Origin: Pseudomonadota bacterium
GTDB lineage: Bacteria > Pseudomonadota > Alphaproteobacteria > Rickettsiales > UBA6187
Length of the DNA: 53,610 nucleotides
Direction of reading: 5' to 3'
Assembly: GCA_027620075.1 (NCBI GenBank)
Contig: JAQCEY010000010.1
Location: 1 to 53,610, forward strand
Shown: one piece after another, positions 17,534 to 27,105 of the stretch
Numbering within the stretch: position 1 is the stretch's first letter
Layout of the letters: each line of letters starts with the position of its first letter
The notes under the pieces: model-generated
The model's input: only the letters and a program-made list of their open reading frames with translations
What the model was told of the DNA's origin: nothing
Database searches by the model: none
Translations under genes and position numbers: made by a program

Positions 17534-18349
17534 TTATAATATAAAAGAGTCTTGCTTTTCTATTGGTGGATAAAAAACACCAATAATTACAAAAGGATTT
17601 CTGGCTTTTCGTATATGCCATTTGTAGGTTGTGCCAAGAAAAAGATATAGATCTTTTTTGGTAGTGAACTCTTCCATATATCGTTGTTCAACTTTCTCCA
17701 GAGCTTCCTGTTCTCCGTATTTTTTAACACAATTCAAGTAAAGTTGACCAATCTCCCAGTCTTCAATCATTAATGTACTAGACTTTCCTTTTTCATCACG
17801 AAACTCATAGTAAAACCTATATGGCAGCTCAGGCATAGCTATAAATTCTTCGGACTCATCTTCAAATAGGTTTGCCTGCTTAAAACTATCCAAAACAGCC
17901 TTTAATTTTGCTCCGGAATCTTTCTGAGGAGCCTTTTTAACTCTAAACTTATCTATACTCGTAGGCTTAAATACCGCCAAAGACCTTGTATCATTATGAG
18001 CATCACTAATTAATTCAGATAAATCAGTTTTTATTTCTGCTTTATCAAGAATTAATCGTTTTCTAGCCTCCCAGTTTCGCTCACGTGAAACCTCTTCTTG
18101 TATAGATATAGTATCACGATTAACTTTATAACTCTCAGGTCTTGGGTCGGCTTTGTTTCTTTCAATATCAGCTTCTATCCACTGATATTTTTTATATTGC
18201 TTATCGCCTTCTAACAAGCGGAATGGTATAGGATAGAGACGTATCCACGAACCATCCTCACGAAAACCAGCTGTACAAGCAAGCTCTCTATATTTTCCTG
18301 AAAGTGCAGGATATGTTTTTACTGCAATAAGAACTCTTTCTCTTGGCAT
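17534..18349 (-). CDS. Conserved protein partnered with DUF488
   Basis: A 271-aa cytoplasmic protein. It begins MPRERVLIAVKTYPALSGKY and continues ELACTAGFREDGSWIRLYPIPFR, a block I associate with a conserved family encoded next to DUF488 proteins. The C-terminus has TYKWHIRKARNPFVIIGVF. The function is unknown, though the pairing suggests nucleic-acid or stress-related work. The ATG at 18349 is preceded by AAGGAAAC. An ATG at 18385 is less likely because it overlaps the end of the DUF488 gene. The two genes are 8 nt apart. Confidence 0.6.
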   Translation of the reverse strand: MPRERVLIAVKTYPALSGKYRELACTAGFREDGSWIRLYPIPFRLLEGDKQYKKYQWIEADIERNKADPRPESYKVNRDTISIQEEVSRERNWEARKRLILDKAEIKTDLSELISDAHNDTRSLAVFKPTSIDKFRVKKAPQKDSGAKLKAVLDSFKQANLFEDESEEFIAMPELPYRFYYEFRDEKGKSSTLMIEDWEIGQLYLNCVKKYGEQEALEKVEQRYMEEFTTKKDLYLFLGTTYKWHIRKARNPFVIIGVFYPPIEKQDSFIL

Positions 18350-18357
18350 TAGTTTCC

Positions 18358-19239
18358 TTAAATATGCTCGACAGGATATTCCCAATCTTCCATTTTAACT
18401 AATTTTTTAGCAACACGACCACGGTGACATTGACATGGATCCGCCTCAAAGCAGGTAATTGCCACACGCTTATGCCTATCAATTAGTGAACACAATTTTA
18501 TCAAAGCATCTTGGTTTTCTTTAAGTGTTGTTTTTTCGTACTCATAAAATAATCGGTCATAATCTGATTGGGTTTTAAGTTGTTGGCGTTTTTCTGAAAC
18601 GATACCCAATTCGGGTATATGAACATACTCAATTCCTAACTTCTTTAGGCTATCGCTTAGTGTAGACTTTGAAAAACCATATTTGCGGCTTAATGGATTC
18701 CGCCTCACATCACAAAGCAGCTTAATATTATTACTTATTAATCTATTAAGATAATTTTCAAAGCTCTGACCTTCGTAACCGATTGTAAAAAAACATGGCT
18801 CTGCTTGACAAGGGCGTTTTTCTTCAATTTTTTCTATTTCTTCTTTACTCATCAGTCGATTAGCTATTTCACTATTGATAGCATAATAAGGATAATCGCG
18901 GTACACTTCTTTAATCAGAGAATTTCCTGATAAATGTTCATAGTACTTTTTGAATAATACAATTTTTTGTGCATCATCTTTTTTAAGCTGTTTTATATAA
19001 CCACTTTCATTTAACGTCCAATCGTCACCTTTTGCCAAATGACCAGATTCAGTTAAATTTCTACGATCTGCGTAAGATTGAAATGAGAAGCAGCCATATT
19101 TATAAGGCACAAATTCGTAGCTTTTTTCTTGCTGACATTTTTGTGTAAACAAAAACAGATACTTCTGTAGGTCACGACTTTTTAAAGTACCCCCAAAAGC
19201 CTCAATCAATGCTAGCAATACTTTTTGTCTATAAAACAT
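18358..19239 (-). CDS. DUF488-domain protein with N-terminal extension
   Basis: A 293-aa protein. Residues about 1-130 form an N-terminal helical region (FYRQKVLLALIEAFGGTLKS, with PYKYGCFSFQSY). The DUF488 domain follows, starting FFTIGYEGQSFENYLNRL near 154, with LCDVRRNPLSRKYGFSKS and the C-terminal cysteine motif CFEADPCQCHRGRVA. DUF488 has no firm biochemical role. The ATG at 19239 has a GAGAGGAAA Shine-Dalgarno and is chosen over an ATG at 19311. It is upstream of, and probably co-transcribed with, its partner. Confidence 0.7.
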   Translation of the reverse strand: MFYRQKVLLALIEAFGGTLKSRDLQKYLFLFTQKCQQEKSYEFVPYKYGCFSFQSYADRRNLTESGHLAKGDDWTLNESGYIKQLKKDDAQKIVLFKKYYEHLSGNSLIKEVYRDYPYYAINSEIANRLMSKEEIEKIEEKRPCQAEPCFFTIGYEGQSFENYLNRLISNNIKLLCDVRRNPLSRKYGFSKSTLSDSLKKLGIEYVHIPELGIVSEKRQQLKTQSDYDRLFYEYEKTTLKENQDALIKLCSLIDRHKRVAITCFEADPCQCHRGRVAKKLVKMEDWEYPVEHI

Positions 19240-19434
19240 AGTTCTTTTCCTCTCAATCTCATCATAACTTGATAAAATCTTTTTGTAAAAGACTATCCAG
19301 AAAAAATCCATTATCTACGAAAAATCATCCTAGAACTATTATTAGCAGTTATGGTTAATGCGTAGGGCAGTGTTCATTAAGATATATTTGTAATAGGTGA
19401 ATTTATTTGTAGTATCTTTATGCAAGGCTACAAG

Positions 19435-19455
19435 ATGCTGAAATAAATTCAGCAT
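19435..19455. repeat. Palindrome copy 2 flanking the DUF488 cassette
   Basis: ATGCTGAA (19435-19442) and TTCAGCAT (19448-19455) form a perfect 8-bp stem around ATAAA. It is a near-identical copy of 17398-17418, and the two bracket the DUF488 gene pair. Confidence 0.55.
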
Positions 19456-19491
19456 GACATGAATTTATGTTAATTCAACAATGCAAGCGAA

Positions 19492-19986
19492 TTAAACAGT
19501 TATCTGAATATCCTTCAGCGTTCCCAAGTCATTAATAGGCTTTGATTTTACTTCCTTTTTTAACTGTTTTTGACTTACCTCATGCGAGTCGGCATCGTCT
19601 GTTTCCGACATAGTGCTTTCTTCAACATCACGCCATGCATCTAGCATTACACGCAAATCACCGATAACACCGTCACATTCTTTGATGCTATCATTCGTAT
19701 TTATATAAAGAAGACGCATATCAAGTGATTGGTAATACTCATCTAAGGCGGTCGCTACCTCGCTGGTCTCGTCATTAAACTCAAGGCAGGAATTAAGCCC
19801 TGTAACTATTGCTATTGCTTTATTTATTAAATTATACCTTTTTTCATAATTTTGCTCTTGTATGGCTTCTTTTGCCTGTTCGATAAAATTTATTGCCCCT
19901 TCATACAGCATTATAACCTGTCTGACTTCACTTACGGTTTCGCTAGCCCTTTGGTAAGCATTAAAATGATTTTTGTTATAAGCCAT
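19492..19986 (-). CDS. fliS: Flagellin chaperone FliS
   Basis: A 164-aa export chaperone that binds the C-terminal helix of flagellin and prevents early polymerisation. It starts MAYNKNHFNAYQRASETVSE, contains the IMLYEGAINFIEQAKEAI block, and has later helices with NSCLEFND, LYINTNDSIKECDGV and MLDAWRDVE, as expected for FliS. A charged tail of about 40 residues extends beyond the usual length of around 130. It begins 12 nt after fliD with a strong AAAGGGGGAA Shine-Dalgarno. Confidence 0.9.
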   Translation of the reverse strand: MAYNKNHFNAYQRASETVSEVRQVIMLYEGAINFIEQAKEAIQEQNYEKRYNLINKAIAIVTGLNSCLEFNDETSEVATALDEYYQSLDMRLLYINTNDSIKECDGVIGDLRVMLDAWRDVEESTMSETDDADSHEVSQKQLKKEVKSKPINDLGTLKDIQITV

Positions 19987-19998
19987 AAATTTCCCCCT

Positions 19999-22900
19999 TT
20001 AGCCTCTATTATCCGAATTAGCCTGACGTTGAGCATCAATAAAGCTTAAAGTGCTGTTTGCCGCACTTATAACCGCTTCTAATCTGGTAAACTGCTCGAC
20101 AAGTAAACGCCTTTCAATCTCAAGTGTAATATTATCTCTTTCAATTCTTTCCAGCAGCCTGTCATTCTCCGTTTTGAACGAATCAACCGCATCATCTATA
20201 AAGCCGTCATCTTTTAAATATCCGTCTAAAAGATTATATAAACTGTCGGTTATTCCCGAAGTCTGGCTTACGGTTATAATATCGCTTCCATCACCGGTAT
20301 ATACCAAAACCAGTCCCTCTAAGGACGTTCCGGCTATCCCCTTTATAGTTCCGCCTGCCAATGTGGCGTTAAATAAGAAACTATTATCTACAGCACTTAA
20401 AACCCTTACCTTATCTCCATCTGCCCTTGTATTATCAATATCAAGAATATAATCATTAAGCGTCGTTTTGTTGGTATGAGAAAACACACTTAAATCAGGA
20501 GAGTTTGAAACAAAATTAAACGCAAATACATTACGTACAGCCTCAAAGTTTGCGGCTAATGCAGCATCAAACTTATCCTCATCAATGACAAAAATGTCTT
20601 TAGTTTCAGGGGTTTCATCGTTACCCGGAAAATCTATCAGATCTATACCAACTTCAAATAACGAGCTAAAACCACCTGCCGATATACCCGCAATAGTTCT
20701 CGTAATCTGACTATCTATCGCACTTAACACATCACGCAAAATAGGCTCGTCACCCAATGTCGCAGTTTCTACCAACACATTATTTTCATCACGCTCAGTC
20801 TGCTCCGATATAAATAACTTTAAATCGTTATATGCCGTCAAAAAGTCCGATATCCCTGTTTTAATAAGGTCGTTATCACTTTGGACATCAAGCGTAATAG
20901 TTGGAGGAGATGAAACCGGTGTATCTGCCTTTAGAGTAAATGTCAGCCCTTCCAAAACATCATTTATAGCATTGCTAGAACGAGTAATAGTTTGCCCGTC
21001 AAGATCAAATGAAGCGTCCGCAGCCGCTATAGACTGTGTGAATGTTACATTATCCAAACCTATCTGTATAGTACCCGTTGGTCCGTCACCTGCGTCGCCG
21101 TCAGAAAATTCAAATATCTTATTTTCAACGCCGGTATTTTTAGCTTTTAATACAAGGCTGAAGTTGTTTTCGCTTATTTGTACTACGTCAGCCAGAACCC
21201 CGCTCAAAGAAGAAACAGCGTTAATTTTCGACTTAATAACCTGAAGGTTATCACCTTCACTTAAAGTAATATTAACTCCACCAAGATTAAAAGTCCCTGC
21301 CCTAAACTCTGGAACTGTCGGAGACTGAGTTATAGTAATGCTATTAGTTACATTTAAGAATGTATTTATTTCAGTGGCATATGTAGTTGCCTCAGCGGCA
21401 TTATCTATTATTTTCTCATCGCCAACTACAAGCTGGAAGGTCACATCCTTAGTGCCGTCCGTAGTTTCCGTATCGGTATCTTTTACAAACGTAATAACGG
21501 TTCCCGCAGGTATCCTGTTACCAAGACCGTTATCACCGTCACCACCTGCATTAATACTTCCGCCGTCTAGCCTTATAGGCTTTGATGTATATGTAACACC
21601 GCCAACCGTTGCTTTTAATTCCACCATGTTCGATGTGAAAGTATCTGCCGCACTTGCTCCGGCTATGTAAGTTGCACCATTAATCGTAACCGCACCTGAC
21701 AGGGTAGATATATGTGTTGTAGAAGCATCGGTAATTGAGGTTTGGTCAACACCGTCCGTACCCAACGCCGCCAGCGTTCCTCCGGCAGGATTGTTTGCGG
21801 CAGCCTGACTTCCGATAGCTATAGTGTTAGCAGTATCCGCACCTAATGAAAAATCGGCATTAATCGCAAGAGTCGCACCGCTTCCGTAAGTTTCAGATGT
21901 TACGGTAATAGTATCTACACCGTTATTCTCGAACTTATAGCCTGATACCGTTGATGTTGTAAGATTATTAAAGAAATTTGAAATATTGTCCAAAGTTTCG
22001 GCTAATGACGCACCAACCGTAATGTCAACACCGAACGTAGCTGTTGTATTACCAAAAGTAATCGTATCATTAGTATCAATATTATTGTTGGCTATCACAA
22101 TATCTATAGTAGCCTTGGTAGCCGCCGCATATCCGTCAACACCGTTTTGGCTTACACTACCGCTAACAAGACCGTTACTAGCCGCCACACTTCCCGCAAC
22201 TGAACCGTTATTTTTGTAGTTCCTTCCGATTTGCACGGTTTGGGTTTCGTTCGTATCACCTTTTGAAAAATCGGCAGATACATTTATATCATTACCTGTA
22301 CTGGCTATAGTTCCCGCGGTATCCTGCGTTATGGTCAAAACACCGGTACTGTTCCTTGAATATGTGTATGTGCTTTCAGTTCCGCTTGCCACAGTGTTCA
22401 TATATGTCACGATGGCATCTATTTTTTGATCCAAAGTAGAAGCACCGGAAATATCTATGTCCGATCCTCCTGTTCCGCCAAAAGTAATGGTAGTACCGCC
22501 AATTATCAGCTCATCGGTAGCATCAAATGAGTTTTGCGTACCGAATATTACCTCTAAAACCGCATTTGTCGCAACCGTCCCCTGATCGCCGTCAGTACCT
22601 AGCGAATTAAGGTCGCCGCCTGCCGGATTATTTGAAGCCGCCTGACTGCCTATAGCTATAGTCTGGTTAGTGCTGCCGTTTGAAAGATTAGCTCCTATTG
22701 TAAGGCTTGTATCTACTTCGGAGTTACTGCCCTCAACGTCCCTTGTGACAGTGATTGTTGAGCCGCTCGTAGAATAAGTGTATCTTGATTCCTCACCCGT
22801 AGTTACGGAATTCATGTAATTTACTATATTTGTCAGCGTGTCGGACAGGCTCGCCCCAACTGCTACATCAGCACCACCGCCACCACCGAAAGTTATTGCC

Positions 22901-23526
22901 GTAGAGCCTATATCTATTTGATCCAAGGCATCAAATTCATTATCATCGCTGAATACTAGGTCAATCGTTGCTTTATTTCCCTGAACATCATTTGAAAATG
23001 TTATAGGTGTAAATTGATTAAGTACGCTTCCTGATACGGTTCCGGTATTTACCTGATAATTATCTGCGACAGAAGCGTTACCTACCACGCTAACACTATC
23101 ACTTGTAAAACCGCTTTTTCTTATTTGATGAGCCGTTGCAAGAGAGATATTTTCAATTGAATAATTATTAAGGGTGGCTCCGGGTTCACTTGTTACCGAC
23201 ATATAAGTCGATGCCGCAACTGAGCCGGACGATGTAAGGTTTGTAATAGTATGCTTAAAAAAATCATTGCTTTCGTTAAAAACACCCGGAGGAGAACGTA
23301 AAAAATTAGAAGTGGTTTTTAACCTATCCAATAATGTTTGTAATTCACCGATTGCTGATATTTTACTTTTATTTAGATCAACAGTTCCCTGAGTTTCCTC
23401 AATTTTTGCCTGCTGAGAGGAAAGTATAGCTTCAATAAGTGCATCGCCGTCCAGATTGGACAAAAACCCAAGTGCGGTAGTGCTACCGTTACTTGTATTA
23501 AATCCTCCTAAGTTAATACTGGACAT
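19999..23526 (-). CDS. fliD: Giant flagellar hook-associated protein 2 (filament cap FliD)
   Basis: A 1175-aa cap protein, more than twice the common FliD size of about 450-650. The N-terminus has the FliD pattern (GFLSNLDGDALIEAILSSQQ, followed by a coiled coil to about 75). The C-terminal domain has the SIAAADASFDLDGQTITRSSN and VLEGLTFTLKADT block near 830-870, AYNDLKLFISEQT near 898, and a final coiled coil ending in FTRLEAVISAANSTLSFI. Between them lie three related repeat units at about 190-295, 322-435 and 472-582, each with an ITFGG core followed by an (A/G)-S-L-x-x-x-L-x-x-I-x-x-(Y/F)-(M/F)-N helix. IGSQAA(S/A)NNPAGG occurs twice (292-303, 571-582). Co-transcribed with fliS. Confidence 0.88.
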   Translation of the reverse strand: MSSINLGGFNTSNGSTTALGFLSNLDGDALIEAILSSQQAKIEETQGTVDLNKSKISAIGELQTLLDRLKTTSNFLRSPPGVFNESNDFFKHTITNLTSSGSVAASTYMSVTSEPGATLNNYSIENISLATAHQIRKSGFTSDSVSVVGNASVADNYQVNTGTVSGSVLNQFTPITFSNDVQGNKATIDLVFSDDNEFDALDQIDIGSTAITFGGGGGADVAVGASLSDTLTNIVNYMNSVTTGEESRYTYSTSGSTITVTRDVEGSNSEVDTSLTIGANLSNGSTNQTIAIGSQAASNNPAGGDLNSLGTDGDQGTVATNAVLEVIFGTQNSFDATDELIIGGTTITFGGTGGSDIDISGASTLDQKIDAIVTYMNTVASGTESTYTYSRNSTGVLTITQDTAGTIASTGNDINVSADFSKGDTNETQTVQIGRNYKNNGSVAGSVAASNGLVSGSVSQNGVDGYAAATKATIDIVIANNNIDTNDTITFGNTTATFGVDITVGASLAETLDNISNFFNNLTTSTVSGYKFENNGVDTITVTSETYGSGATLAINADFSLGADTANTIAIGSQAAANNPAGGTLAALGTDGVDQTSITDASTTHISTLSGAVTINGATYIAGASAADTFTSNMVELKATVGGVTYTSKPIRLDGGSINAGGDGDNGLGNRIPAGTVITFVKDTDTETTDGTKDVTFQLVVGDEKIIDNAAEATTYATEINTFLNVTNSITITQSPTVPEFRAGTFNLGGVNITLSEGDNLQVIKSKINAVSSLSGVLADVVQISENNFSLVLKAKNTGVENKIFEFSDGDAGDGPTGTIQIGLDNVTFTQSIAAADASFDLDGQTITRSSNAINDVLEGLTFTLKADTPVSSPPTITLDVQSDNDLIKTGISDFLTAYNDLKLFISEQTERDENNVLVETATLGDEPILRDVLSAIDSQITRTIAGISAGGFSSLFEVGIDLIDFPGNDETPETKDIFVIDEDKFDAALAANFEAVRNVFAFNFVSNSPDLSVFSHTNKTTLNDYILDIDNTRADGDKVRVLSAVDNSFLFNATLAGGTIKGIAGTSLEGLVLVYTGDGSDIITVSQTSGITDSLYNLLDGYLKDDGFIDDAVDSFKTENDRLLERIERDNITLEIERRLLVEQFTRLEAVISAANSTLSFIDAQRQANSDNRG

Positions 23527-23596
23527 TTTATTTTCCCACGCCTTACCTATGCAACTGTTAGTTTATTATATCACAACTTAATCAACATTAAAAGAT

Positions 23597-23624
23597 AAAA
23601 AGGAGGCAGTTGCCTGCCCCCTTT
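23597..23624 (-). terminator. Rho-independent terminator of the flagellin gene
   Basis: On the minus strand, an 11-bp stem (AAAGGGGGCAG with CTGCCTCCTTT, one G-T pair) and a GCAA loop are followed by a T-run. It lies just after the flagellin stop, so it separates flagellin from fliD. Confidence 0.85.
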
Positions 23625-23646
23625 AAATTAGCTTATCCTTAAACTA

Positions 23647-26600
23647 TTACTGCTGTAGAAGCCCTAATAAGTTCTGGATTCTTGAGTTAACCTGAGTTAA
23701 CACGGCTGTTGCAGCATCAACCCTAACTCTTGACTCGGCAAAACGAGTAGATTCCTGAGTATAGTCAGTATCTAGTAGTTTTGACCTTGCAGCGTCAGCG
23801 TTTTGAATCGAAGCCTGATTGTTTTGAATCGCCGAGTTAAATGCTGTAATCTTAGCTGAAATATCAGATATCAAGGATACAACATTGTTAATAGCGTTAT
23901 CAATAATATCACCGGCAGCGATTGCCTGTTGGCTTGTAGCAACCGAAAGCGTCTGAGTATCACCATCATCATCTTTATAGATGGTAGTAGTTTTCGCACT
24001 ACCGATTGACACACCGATCGTATCCGATGCAGAAGCACCAACCTGAAATGATAATGAATCATTTGCAGAAACACCAAGTGCTGCGTTAAGAGCGTCTGCT
24101 AATGCTCTTTCACCATCTGCCGTGCTGATATCGATTTGTGCGGTTTGCGACTTAACGTTACCAAGATCAATCTCAAACACACGACCGTCCGTCGTACTAT
24201 CACTGAAAAAGTGTAGCTTAGCCGAACTTTGACCGGTATTACCGTCATCAAGGTCAATGATCTTGTTAGTAGAATCATATGAACCTTCGTTTGCATTGCC
24301 GTTAAGATCGACACCGAACGCTCTAACTCCACCGGTCGTAGGAGCGGTTACACTATTTAGGTAAGCAGTGTACGTCTCACCGTCAATAGTGGTAGTGATC
24401 GTATCGGTTAAACGGTCAACCGTGAATGACTCGATGCTGCCTAATGTACCGACCGAGCTGAATCCGTCAGTAATAAAACGGACATCACCCTCGTTATAGT
24501 CATTAGTACCCGAACCGATAACATCCAGACCTTCAAGACCGTCAAGTAACGTTCCAACCGCAGATGCAATACGGAAGTCACTTGAAGATGAATCAACAAG
24601 ATCAAAACCTTGAGTTCTTGCCTGATTCACGGTTATTGAATCAAGCTGAGTTTTTAGGTTAGTAGCAATGGTATCCAATGAATCCTGAGCTTTTGAGATT
24701 GTAGAAGTGTCAGCTAAAGATATAGCAGCAGTTCCTACATTTAATACAAAGCCGTTATCAGACAACACGTCACTTGCGTTACGTTTACCGTCAGCATCAT
24801 AAAAAACTATTTTCTCATTGGCACGTATGAGGTTACCGGCAGCTCCAATAGTGCTTGCGGTGCCAACACCATGCAGGAAAACAGGTTCAGATATATAAGT
24901 AGTATCACCTATTTTTGCTGTAAATGTAACGCTGTTACGATTAAGACCGTCAGTACTTCCGGCATTGAACGTGGCTTTTAGCTCGTCAATCTGACCTATT
25001 ATATTTTGGTCATAAGTTAACTGAGCGTCCGTTACCGTTCTATCCGCACCGACTGTAGTTGCGGTTACGGCATCGGCAGTATCTAAGGCTATAGCACCGG
25101 CAACAGCGTTACCACCACCTAACGTGGCTGCTGTGATACCTGTAGCAGTAGTAAACTGGAACGTTAAACCGGCAACAGAGCTTGTAATATTTGCGGTACC
25201 TCCACCTGTATCGTCAGCAGTTAAAGCATCAAGTATCTTCTGCTGATTTGTTGTACTAGCGGTTCCTCCTATAGAGGCCGCAGTACCTGTAATAACACCA
25301 GTTGCACTGCCTGTATTAATAATTGTAGCTAAGTTTGCAATCTCTTCTGCAACTGTCGAGCTACCGTCTGTTGTATAGCTTATAGTTACGGTTTGACCGG
25401 CTGTTGCTATATTTCCGGCAACATCCACTATGGTAAGCACTACGGCACCAGAGTTCGCAACAGCCGTTACCGCAAGTGCTTCGGTAAAGAGTTGGGTCGC
25501 TGTCGTACCAAAGGTTCCTACACTTGCGTTACCGTTTACAGTAGCGGCTAATGTATCGGAATCCGTTGCGTTAGCAACATGGAAACTTACATTATTAAGA
25601 TTGGTAGCACCATTATCGGCAGCAGTTACTTTTATAGCCGTAGCTATATCTGTCGGACCATCAAGTTCAAATACAAAGCTTCTAAGCAGATTCACTCTTT
25701 CCGTTGCATCAGCAGTACCACCGATAGACAAGCTACTACCATATGGCAATGAAGCCGAGGCAGTACCGTCATTCAATGCGGCAAGCAAGTCTCTTATTTG
25801 CTCGTTAGCGGACGTACCACCGTCTGCCGTAAAAGAAATAACAACACTTTCACCTGCACCGGCCACAACACCATCATTATCCACAATAGTAAATTGAATA
25901 ACTTCTGAGTTAGAAGCTGCGGTAGTTATTGCAATAGTCGCCTCTGCTCGTGTTTCACCTATTCTGTTTGCATCAACAAATGAAGCGATTCCATCAACAC
26001 CTACGGTAGATGTAGTCGCAGACGAAATTGACTCTACCGATCCCGCACCCGTAGTATCAATGTTATCACCACCGATAGTAACGCTATTTGCCGATATATT
26101 ACCAAGCGTCGTAATACCTATTGTAACACTGTTTGCATTTGCATTTGCCTCTCTTGTACGTATGATAACACTGCCATCACCCGTATCGGTAAATGTAAAG
26201 TTCCTCACAAGGTCATCGGTAGAAGCTTTTGCAGCAGTAACAAACGCCGCTGCAAATGTTGTATTTGTTGTTGCGGCACTAGTTGTAACACTTAAAGTAT
26301 GAGTGCCGGTATCACCGGGCTTCGCAAAAGTAAATGTAGTTGTGCCTGCGGCAATAGCATCGTCAGTATCAGCGAAAGTTAAAACAACCTCACCTCTAAC
26401 ACCGCTTACGTTAAGTAAGTCACCCGTTGCTATAGTATCGGTACCGGAAGTAGATGTGCTATATTGTGCTGCCGATATTAACGAGTAGTTATCTGTTGAC
26501 AAAGTAGTGCTTGTATCGATTCCCGCACTTCCGCTAATCGAACCGTCTAGCAAAGCCTTACCGTTAAAGTTTGCGTTCTCTGAAATACGGTTAATCTCTG

Positions 26601-26946
26601 AAACGATTGCCTGAAACTCCTGATTCAAGAATCCCCTTTCGTTATCAGTCAGAGAGTCGTCTGCCGATTTCACCGCTAAGTTTTTTTGTTGTTGTAAAAG
26701 TGACAATACCGTATCTAATGCACCTTTTGCTGTTTCCAACAAAGATTTTGCCTGACCGGCGTTACCTACGGTTACCCTAAGTGTACTTACACGAGTCGCT
26801 AATATCGTACCGACTGAAAGGTCGGCAACGTTTGCATCTCTTTTTGTACCACTCACTAAGTTTGAGACTGACGCTGTTACCGTTCTCGACGCAATACCCA
26901 CTTGGTCTTGCGCAAAACGTGCGTCAATACTTGAAATTGTAGTCAT
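23647..26946 (-). CDS. Giant flagellin
   Basis: A 1099-aa flagellin; common flagellins are 270-500 aa. The D0/D1 N-terminal part (1-140) includes LVSGTKRDANVADLSVGTIL, QAKSLLETAKGALDTVLSLL and ISENANFNGKALLDGS. The C-terminal D1/D0 part (about 1000-1099) includes ISAKITAFNSAIQNNQASIQ and ends TQVNSRIQNLLGLLQQ. The roughly 850-residue surface insert is Ala/Thr/Gly/Ser-rich with internal repeats: a (V)x(F/L)TIVD plus G(E/Q)(S/T)V(V/T)ISx(T) plus SIGGTA module occurs near 341-460 and 493-600. Its own promoter and terminator make it a monocistronic, probably highly expressed gene. Confidence 0.93.
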   Translation of the reverse strand: MTTISSIDARFAQDQVGIASRTVTASVSNLVSGTKRDANVADLSVGTILATRVSTLRVTVGNAGQAKSLLETAKGALDTVLSLLQQQKNLAVKSADDSLTDNERGFLNQEFQAIVSEINRISENANFNGKALLDGSISGSAGIDTSTTLSTDNYSLISAAQYSTSTSGTDTIATGDLLNVSGVRGEVVLTFADTDDAIAAGTTTFTFAKPGDTGTHTLSVTTSAATTNTTFAAAFVTAAKASTDDLVRNFTFTDTGDGSVIIRTREANANANSVTIGITTLGNISANSVTIGGDNIDTTGAGSVESISSATTSTVGVDGIASFVDANRIGETRAEATIAITTAASNSEVIQFTIVDNDGVVAGAGESVVISFTADGGTSANEQIRDLLAALNDGTASASLPYGSSLSIGGTADATERVNLLRSFVFELDGPTDIATAIKVTAADNGATNLNNVSFHVANATDSDTLAATVNGNASVGTFGTTATQLFTEALAVTAVANSGAVVLTIVDVAGNIATAGQTVTISYTTDGSSTVAEEIANLATIINTGSATGVITGTAASIGGTASTTNQQKILDALTADDTGGGTANITSSVAGLTFQFTTATGITAATLGGGNAVAGAIALDTADAVTATTVGADRTVTDAQLTYDQNIIGQIDELKATFNAGSTDGLNRNSVTFTAKIGDTTYISEPVFLHGVGTASTIGAAGNLIRANEKIVFYDADGKRNASDVLSDNGFVLNVGTAAISLADTSTISKAQDSLDTIATNLKTQLDSITVNQARTQGFDLVDSSSSDFRIASAVGTLLDGLEGLDVIGSGTNDYNEGDVRFITDGFSSVGTLGSIESFTVDRLTDTITTTIDGETYTAYLNSVTAPTTGGVRAFGVDLNGNANEGSYDSTNKIIDLDDGNTGQSSAKLHFFSDSTTDGRVFEIDLGNVKSQTAQIDISTADGERALADALNAALGVSANDSLSFQVGASASDTIGVSIGSAKTTTIYKDDDGDTQTLSVATSQQAIAAGDIIDNAINNVVSLISDISAKITAFNSAIQNNQASIQNADAARSKLLDTDYTQESTRFAESRVRVDAATAVLTQVNSRIQNLLGLLQQ

Positions 26947-27013
26947 ATCGTATCTCCTACTTGGATTGATAAAATTGTTAAACCAGAGCTACATGCCCAA
27001 AATTTAATATCTA

Positions 27014-27042
27014 ATCGTAAGATACAAACAACTCTATGTCAA
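27014..27042 (-). promoter_or_regulatory. Strong sigma70-like promoter of the flagellin gene
   Basis: On the minus strand TTGACA (27042-27037) and TACGAT (27019-27014) are separated by exactly 17 nt. The ATG lies about 68 nt downstream of the -10, with a GTAGGAGA Shine-Dalgarno. A sigma28-type promoter, usual for flagellin, was not evident here. Confidence 0.75.
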
Positions 27043-27086
27043 CCATTTTTTGCGACTGTCCCATATTAATACAATCTGTAGTTACA

Positions 27087-27102
27087 GTTCCAATTTTGGA
27101 AC
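27087..27102. terminator. Short hairpin downstream of kdsD
   Basis: GTTCCA pairs with TGGAAC around a 4-nt loop, just after the kdsD stop and upstream of the flagellin promoter. It has no clear T-run, so termination is only possible. Confidence 0.3.
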
Positions 27103-27105
27103 AAA

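Noticed and set aside
25430-25897. Long plus-strand frames opposite flagellin and fliD
   Set aside because: They arise from biased composition of the repeat regions and have no start context or family resemblance.
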